Shown here piece by piece: positions 6,628 to 9,606 of a stretch of 9,606 nucleotides of DNA. The notes below the pieces were generated by a model. It ran no database searches, was not told the DNA's origin, and was given only the letters and a program-made list of their open reading frames with translations. Source of the DNA: a bacterium (GTDB taxonomy: Bacteria; Desulfobacterota; DSWW01). The stretch lies in the NCBI GenBank assembly GCA_030609865.1, contig JAUWSZ010000045.1, forward strand, positions 1-9,606, given 5' to 3'. Position 1 is the stretch's first letter, and every line of letters begins with the position of its first letter. The position numbers were made by a program, and so were the translations under genes.

Positions 6628-7743
6628 CTACCCCTTTTCGAGAAGGGTCTTGGCGACCCGAGCTTTCTGGAGTTCGTAGAGTTGGCTGCCTACATTCAAG
6701 AGTTGTGCATCCTTCAGGAGGATTCCGAGGGGGAACTCGGGGATCTCGGAGACGCCCTTCCGGAGCTGTTGAAAGCGATCCCACCACTGCGTCAAGAGGC
6801 CTGCCACGAACAGCAGGCGTTCGGTGAGGCGTGCGTCCAGGCCGGTCCGGTCGAGGACCTCGCAGGCCAGTCCTTTCGAGAATTCACGGAGGCCTTCCAG
6901 GGTGATGTGAAGCTCGGCCACGAGCTTGCGTGTTTCCACATCAGGGGGTGCGCTGCCGTCTACCACGAGCCGGATCATCTGGTCGAGGATCAGCCGAAAA
7001 TGGGCGGTGAGGGTCACCATGCCCAGGAAGCGTTCCCAGCCGAAGACGGCCCGGGAGATACGGACGTGGCCGTCCCCAAGACCCCCCAGAAGGTTCTCGG
7101 CCGGCACGGCGCAGTCCTCGAAAAGGAGCTCTCCGTGGGGCGAAGTATACAGAAACCCGAAGTCCATCTCCTGCACGACCCGGAAACCCGGAGAGGCTGT
7201 GTCCAGCAGAAAGGCCGAGATGCCTTCCTTTCCCGGTGCGGGTCCGGTGCGGGCCAGGACGATGATCAGGTCGGCAACCGGTCCGTTGGTGATGAAGAGC
7301 TTGTGGCCGTGGATGCGGTACGTTCCGTTTTGCCTCTCTGCCCGGGCCTTCATCTTCACAGGGTTGGCCCCTGTCTCCGGCTCGGAGGCGGCCAGGGCGC
7401 CGATCCGTTCACCCGTGACCAGGCCGGGCAAGGTTCTCTCCCGCTGCTGCTCGGAGCCGAACCGTGCGATCACGTGGGAATGAATCAGGAGGTGATCCAG
7501 CCAGGAGAGGCACAGGCCCAGATCCTGGCCGCCCAGGAGGAAGGCCTCGATCGCCTCCACCAGCGCCTCGGGGCCCTGGCCCGAGCCCCCGTACCGGGTC
7601 GGGATGAGGAACCCGAACAGGCCGGCCCCGGCCATCTTCTTCCAGAGGCCGCGGGAGAATTGCCGGGTTTCGTACCGATCCGCCAGGGTCGGAAAGACTT
7701 CCTTCTGGGCAAAGGTATAGACTTCCTCCGGGGTCATGTTCAC
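6628..7743 (-). CDS. Acyl-CoA dehydrogenase-like flavoprotein, atypical C-terminus
   Basis: This 371-residue FAD protein starts at GTG 7743, overlapping the padR stop by 4 nt (GTGA). ATG 7737 is an alternative: the GGAGG upstream is 4 nt from the GTG and 10 nt from the ATG. Family signatures are LFGFLIPTRYGGSGQGP (42-58), GALAASEPETGANPVKM (115-131, the FAD/substrate loop usually ending in GSD) and HGHKLFITNGPVADLIIVLART (145-166). The C-terminal helical domain begins at about 230. The usual C-terminal YGG and EGT motifs, which carry the catalytic Glu of medium-chain-type enzymes, are absent; the protein ends ILLKDAQLLNVGSQLYELQKARV and a short tail. E237, in FGWERFLGM, lies where isovaleryl-CoA and long-chain enzymes place their catalytic Glu. 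It could thus be an active dehydrogenase with the base in that helix, or a divergent acyl-CoA-binding flavoprotein. The substrate cannot be told. Confidence 0.87.
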   Translation of the reverse strand: MNMTPEEVYTFAQKEVFPTLADRYETRQFSRGLWKKMAGAGLFGFLIPTRYGGSGQGPEALVEAIEAFLLGGQDLGLCLSWLDHLLIHSHVIARFGSEQQRERTLPGLVTGERIGALAASEPETGANPVKMKARAERQNGTYRIHGHKLFITNGPVADLIIVLARTGPAPGKEGISAFLLDTASPGFRVVQEMDFGFLYTSPHGELLFEDCAVPAENLLGGLGDGHVRISRAVFGWERFLGMVTLTAHFRLILDQMIRLVVDGSAPPDVETRKLVAELHITLEGLREFSKGLACEVLDRTGLDARLTERLLFVAGLLTQWWDRFQQLRKGVSEIPEFPLGILLKDAQLLNVGSQLYELQKARVAKTLLEKG

Positions 7744-8297
7744 GTAGCCTCCTTCGGATGACGGCTCAAATCACCCTCGAGTTCATTTAGCCACTCGATT
7801 CGGTGTTCCACCTCTTTCAGGCCAAAGGCCAGGATGCGGATCCGAAAGGAATCCGTTTTGCGATGCTCCATTTGCGACAGAATTTCCTGGTACGACTTCT
7901 TCCTTTCTTCCATCAGGGGGAGCTGGGAACGGATTTTCCGGCGGGCCTCCACCGGATCCAAATGCCGAAAGAAGTTGACCTTGGCGAAGAACGAGTATCC
8001 CTGCATGAAATCATAGAGGACCCCGTCGTCCTCGTACTGGTCCGACAGGAGCCAATCCTGGAACGCTCGTTTCCCCTTTGGCGTGATGTGGAGCAGCTTT
8101 CGCGCAGGCCCCTTGTCCGGCACGACCACCTCCCGCTCGATCAAGCCCTCATTCTCCATCTTGGCCAACTGCGTATAGAGCTGGCCCTCGTTGATGTTCC
8201 GGAAGTGGCCGAGCCGATGCACCATCTGTTTTCTCAGGCCGTATCCATGGCCGGAATTTTCCGAAAGCAGGCCCAGCAAGACGTGGCGAAGAGACAA
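7740..8297 (-). CDS. PadR-family transcriptional regulator
   Basis: This 185-residue regulator is the first gene of the operon. I place the start at TTG 8297: AAGGAGGT (8309-8302) precedes it with 4-nt spacing, and the protein then begins MSLRHVLLGLLSENSGHGYG, the usual PadR N-terminus. Upstream ATGs at 8336 and 8348 have no ribosome site, and the second lies inside a palindrome. The winged helix spans about 1-80: recognition region NEGQLYTQLAKMENEGLIE (36-54), wing VVVPDKGPARKLLHITPKGKRAF (57-79). A helical dimerisation domain follows (about 95-180). PadR proteins are ligand-sensing repressors, often of phenolic or hydrophobic compounds, and commonly bind an operator in their own promoter. 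A perfect 30-bp palindrome sits there (8338-8367). The TGA stop overlaps the next gene's GTG. The ligand is unknown. Confidence 0.9.
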   Translation of the reverse strand: MSLRHVLLGLLSENSGHGYGLRKQMVHRLGHFRNINEGQLYTQLAKMENEGLIEREVVVPDKGPARKLLHITPKGKRAFQDWLLSDQYEDDGVLYDFMQGYSFFAKVNFFRHLDPVEARRKIRSQLPLMEERKKSYQEILSQMEHRKTDSFRIRILAFGLKEVEHRIEWLNELEGDLSRHPKEAT

Positions 8298-8301
8298 AGC
8301 G

Positions 8302-8309
8302 ACCTCCTT
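8302..8309 (-). promoter_or_regulatory. Strong Shine-Dalgarno deciding the TTG start of padR
   Basis: The minus-strand sequence AAGGAGGT, a near-perfect anti-16S match, is followed by CGCT and then TTG at 8297. No comparable site precedes the in-frame ATGs further upstream, so this element fixes the start codon. Confidence 0.75.
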
Positions 8310-8337
8310 GCTCGAAAAGCTCCTATTCCAGTTCATG

Positions 8338-8367
8338 ATAATATACATTACATGTAATGTATATTAT
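8338..8367. promoter_or_regulatory. Perfect 30-bp palindrome, probable PadR operator
   Basis: The left arm ATAATATACATTACA (8338-8352) is followed directly by its exact reverse complement (8353-8367) with no mismatch. It holds ACAT and ATGT half-sites of the kind seen in PadR dyads. It covers the -10 box and predicted start of the padR operon promoter, so a bound dimer would block transcription. A second, overlapping dyad has 7-bp arms at 8360-8366 and 8371-8377. Binding by this PadR is inferred from position and symmetry. Confidence 0.7.
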
Positions 8368-8389
8368 TAGTAATATATATTCCTGTCAA
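8361..8389 (-). promoter_or_regulatory. Promoter of the padR operon
   Basis: On the minus strand, TTGACA (8389-8384, a perfect -35) is followed by a 17-bp spacer and TAATAT (8366-8361, 4/6 match to the -10). The start would fall near 8354, inside the palindrome, leaving a leader of about 57 nt before TTG 8297. No second promoter is obvious in the short gaps downstream, so this one probably drives all five genes. Confidence 0.65.
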
Positions 8390-8425
8390 GGCAATTTTCG
8401 GCCGGCGGAGACAATCGTGTAACAT

Positions 8426-8454
8426 TTGACGAACGGGCACTCTTCGATTAGCTT
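8426..8454 (+). promoter_or_regulatory. Weak promoter candidate for pyrB
   Basis: TTGACG (8426-8431, 5/6 match to the -35) is followed by a 17-bp spacer and TAGCTT (8449-8454), only 3/6 of the -10 consensus. It lies 59 bp to the right of the padR operator, so direct steric control by PadR is not required. Confidence 0.3.
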
Positions 8455-8492
8455 AGTCAGTCAGAAAATCACTGGGCATCCGGGGAGGGCGA

Positions 8493-9353
8493 ATGCAGAA
8501 GTATTCATTTTTTCAGCACTTCGAGGGTTGGGAGGAGTTCCGGGCGAGACCCATTGCCGAAAGGCTGCCGGTGTTCTTCAAAGACGGCAGAATTTTCGAT
8601 GTCCTGTTCTCCCAGCAGTTCGACCGACCCTTTCTCGATTCCATCTACGACTTGACCAACCGGATTCGAAGAATCGCCAAGGTGAGGGAGGGCGCGAAGT
8701 GGCTGCAAGAGCTCCATGGCCACCGAAGGGCCATGCTCTATTTCGTGCAGCCGTCGACCCGAACCTTTCTTTCCTTCCTGAACGCCTGTCACATCCTTGG
8801 TTTCCACACGAGCGAAATTCGCGATGCACACACGTCGTCGGAGATCAAGGGGGAGTCGCCGGAGGACTCGATTCGGACCTTCAGCAGCTATGTGGACCTG
8901 ATCGTCATGCGCCACCCCTTGGAGGGCTTCGCAGAGAAGACCGCCTGGCTCCTGAACATCTATTCCGATCGGCCGGTTCCTCTGATCAACGCGGGTTCCG
9001 GGAGTGATCAGCACCCGACCCAGGCCCTCCTGGACGTGTACACCCTGCAAAGATCCTTTGAAGATCGCGGAGGGATCGAAGGGAAGGTGATCGCTCTCGT
9101 GGGGGATCTGAAGAGGGGAAGGACTGCCCGCTCGCTGAGCTACCTGATGAAGAACTACCCTGGGGTAAAGCTCCTGTACGCTGCCCCTCCTGCCTTCCAG
9201 ATAGGAGAGGACATCAAGGAATTCCTCTCGAACCAGCGGATTCCGTTCGAGGAACACACATCTCTCGAGCCCCTTCTGGGCCGGGCCGACGCGATCTACA
9301 TGACGCGCATCCAGGACGAGCACGACGGGGAGGGGAAATCCGAGTCTCACTAA
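8493..9353 (+). CDS. pyrB: Aspartate carbamoyltransferase catalytic chain, prematurely ended by in-frame TAA
   Basis: ATCase makes carbamoyl-aspartate from carbamoyl phosphate and aspartate, an early step of pyrimidine synthesis. ATG 8493 has GGAGGG 3 nt upstream. The 286-residue product shows the carbamoyl-phosphate loop QPSTRTFLSF (86-95, S88-T-R-T), the mobile-loop Lys in SSEIKGES (K119), VMRHP (R140), SDQHPTQALLD (171-181), GDLKRGRTARSL (204-215) and TRIQDEHD with R272 and Q274. It stops at TAA 9351-9353, before the essential HPLP loop. The reading frame then continues unchanged and encodes the missing part (9354-9581), which would give about 362 residues with the stop read as an amino acid. 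The segment 1-60 is longer than in short bacterial PyrB. Without the last 76 residues the chain should be inactive, so this is a disrupted gene, a sequence error, or a split product. Confidence 0.85.
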   Translation: MQKYSFFQHFEGWEEFRARPIAERLPVFFKDGRIFDVLFSQQFDRPFLDSIYDLTNRIRRIAKVREGAKWLQELHGHRRAMLYFVQPSTRTFLSFLNACHILGFHTSEIRDAHTSSEIKGESPEDSIRTFSSYVDLIVMRHPLEGFAEKTAWLLNIYSDRPVPLINAGSGSDQHPTQALLDVYTLQRSFEDRGGIEGKVIALVGDLKRGRTARSLSYLMKNYPGVKLLYAAPPAFQIGEDIKEFLSNQRIPFEEHTSLEPLLGRADAIYMTRIQDEHDGEGKSESH

Positions 9354-9389
9354 GAGGACTTCTGTCTGGGGAAGAAGGACCTACCGAAG

Positions 9390-9581
9390 ATGAAGCCGGA
9401 GGCGATCATCATGCATCCGCTGCCGAGAAGGGGAGAGATCGACGTGGCTGTGGACAAGGATCCGAGAGCCATGTACTGGAGGCAGGAACGAAACGGCATG
9501 TGGACTCGGGCCGCCCTGATGTCGGTCATCTTCGGATCGGATGAAAGGGTGCGCACAGAGGGCGAGCGTTTCCTTGATTGA
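9390..9581 (+). CDS. pyrB: C-terminal part of aspartate carbamoyltransferase, in frame after the TAA
   Basis: From ATG 9390 this 63-residue frame carries the ATCase C-terminus: AIIMHPLPRRGEID (residues 304-317 of the joined protein; H308-P-L-P is the substrate-contacting loop), then VDKDPRAMYWRQERNGMWTRAAL, the conserved last helices. The frame is the same as that of the upstream piece, and the codons between (9354-9389) also read smoothly (EDFCLGKKDLPK). So this is one gene cut by a stop rather than a separate gene. AAGGA (9375-9379) stands 10 nt before the ATG, so re-initiation is conceivable but would yield only a fragment of the aspartate domain. Confidence 0.7.
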   Translation: MKPEAIIMHPLPRRGEIDVAVDKDPRAMYWRQERNGMWTRAALMSVIFGSDERVRTEGERFLD

Positions 9582-9597
9582 CCGGTCTTCGGGTCAA
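9578..9597 (+). terminator. Hairpin at the pyrB stop (weak terminator candidate)
   Basis: TTGACC (9578-9583) and GGTCAA (9592-9597) form a 6-bp stem with an 8-nt loop overlapping the stop codon. No T-run is seen before the window ends, so termination is uncertain. Confidence 0.25.
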
Positions 9598-9606
9598 CCC
9601 TCCAGG

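Noticed and set aside
6682..7761. 359-codon open frame on the plus strand
   Set aside because: It lies antisense to the acyl-CoA dehydrogenase-like gene; no family features, and such frames arise easily in GC-rich coding DNA.
8338..8381. AT-rich palindromic segment as a mobile-element end, origin or CRISPR-like unit
   Set aside because: There is a single copy with no flanking target duplication, spacer series or transposase; its position on the padR promoter explains it better as an operator.
8505..9350. 281-codon open frame on the minus strand
   Set aside because: It mirrors pyrB, whose plus-strand product has all ATCase motifs.

Overview
This is a roughly 9.6 kb piece of a GC-rich Gram-negative chromosome. 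A lipoprotein signal on the first gene points to a Gram-negative cell. An N-terminal ferredoxin-nitroreductase fusion and a PadR/acyl-CoA dehydrogenase/MoxR/VWA cluster suggest an anaerobe-like bacterium of the Desulfobacterota (deltaproteobacterial) type. That assignment is inferred from protein style only; no rRNA, tRNA or other phylogenetic marker is present.

Layout. Positions 1-1653 (minus) hold a YVTN/YncE-type beta-propeller lipoprotein running into an alkaline-phosphatase-superfamily phosphoesterase, cut off by the left edge. A divergent intergenic region (1654-1878) carries two good sigma70-like promoters. To its right is a small cyclic-nucleotide-binding-fold protein without a DNA-binding domain (1879-2355), then about 300 bp without a gene, then a two-[4Fe-4S]-cluster nitroreductase (2655-3647). 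These converge on a five-gene minus-strand operon read from 8297 down to 3656: PadR-family repressor, acyl-CoA dehydrogenase-like flavoprotein, MoxR-family AAA+ ATPase, CoxE-like VWA protein, and a DsbA-fold 2-hydroxychromene-2-carboxylate isomerase-like protein. Divergent from padR is an aspartate carbamoyltransferase gene (pyrB, 8493-9581) interrupted by an in-frame TAA at 9351-9353.

How the parts work together. The five minus-strand genes are separated by 32 bp or less, or overlap, and follow one promoter (perfect TTGACA -35). Its -10 and start region are buried in a perfect 30-bp palindrome, the expected arrangement for PadR autorepression and ligand-induced expression of the whole unit. 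MoxR plus VWA pairs act as ATP-driven maturation or remodelling machines for a specific client. The presence of a flavoprotein dehydrogenase and a glutathione/CoA-type isomerase in the same transcript suggests a dedicated, ligand-inducible acyl-CoA or aromatic catabolic module with its own activase. This is the most interesting part of the window. Its function is inferred from domain families and gene order, not demonstrated.
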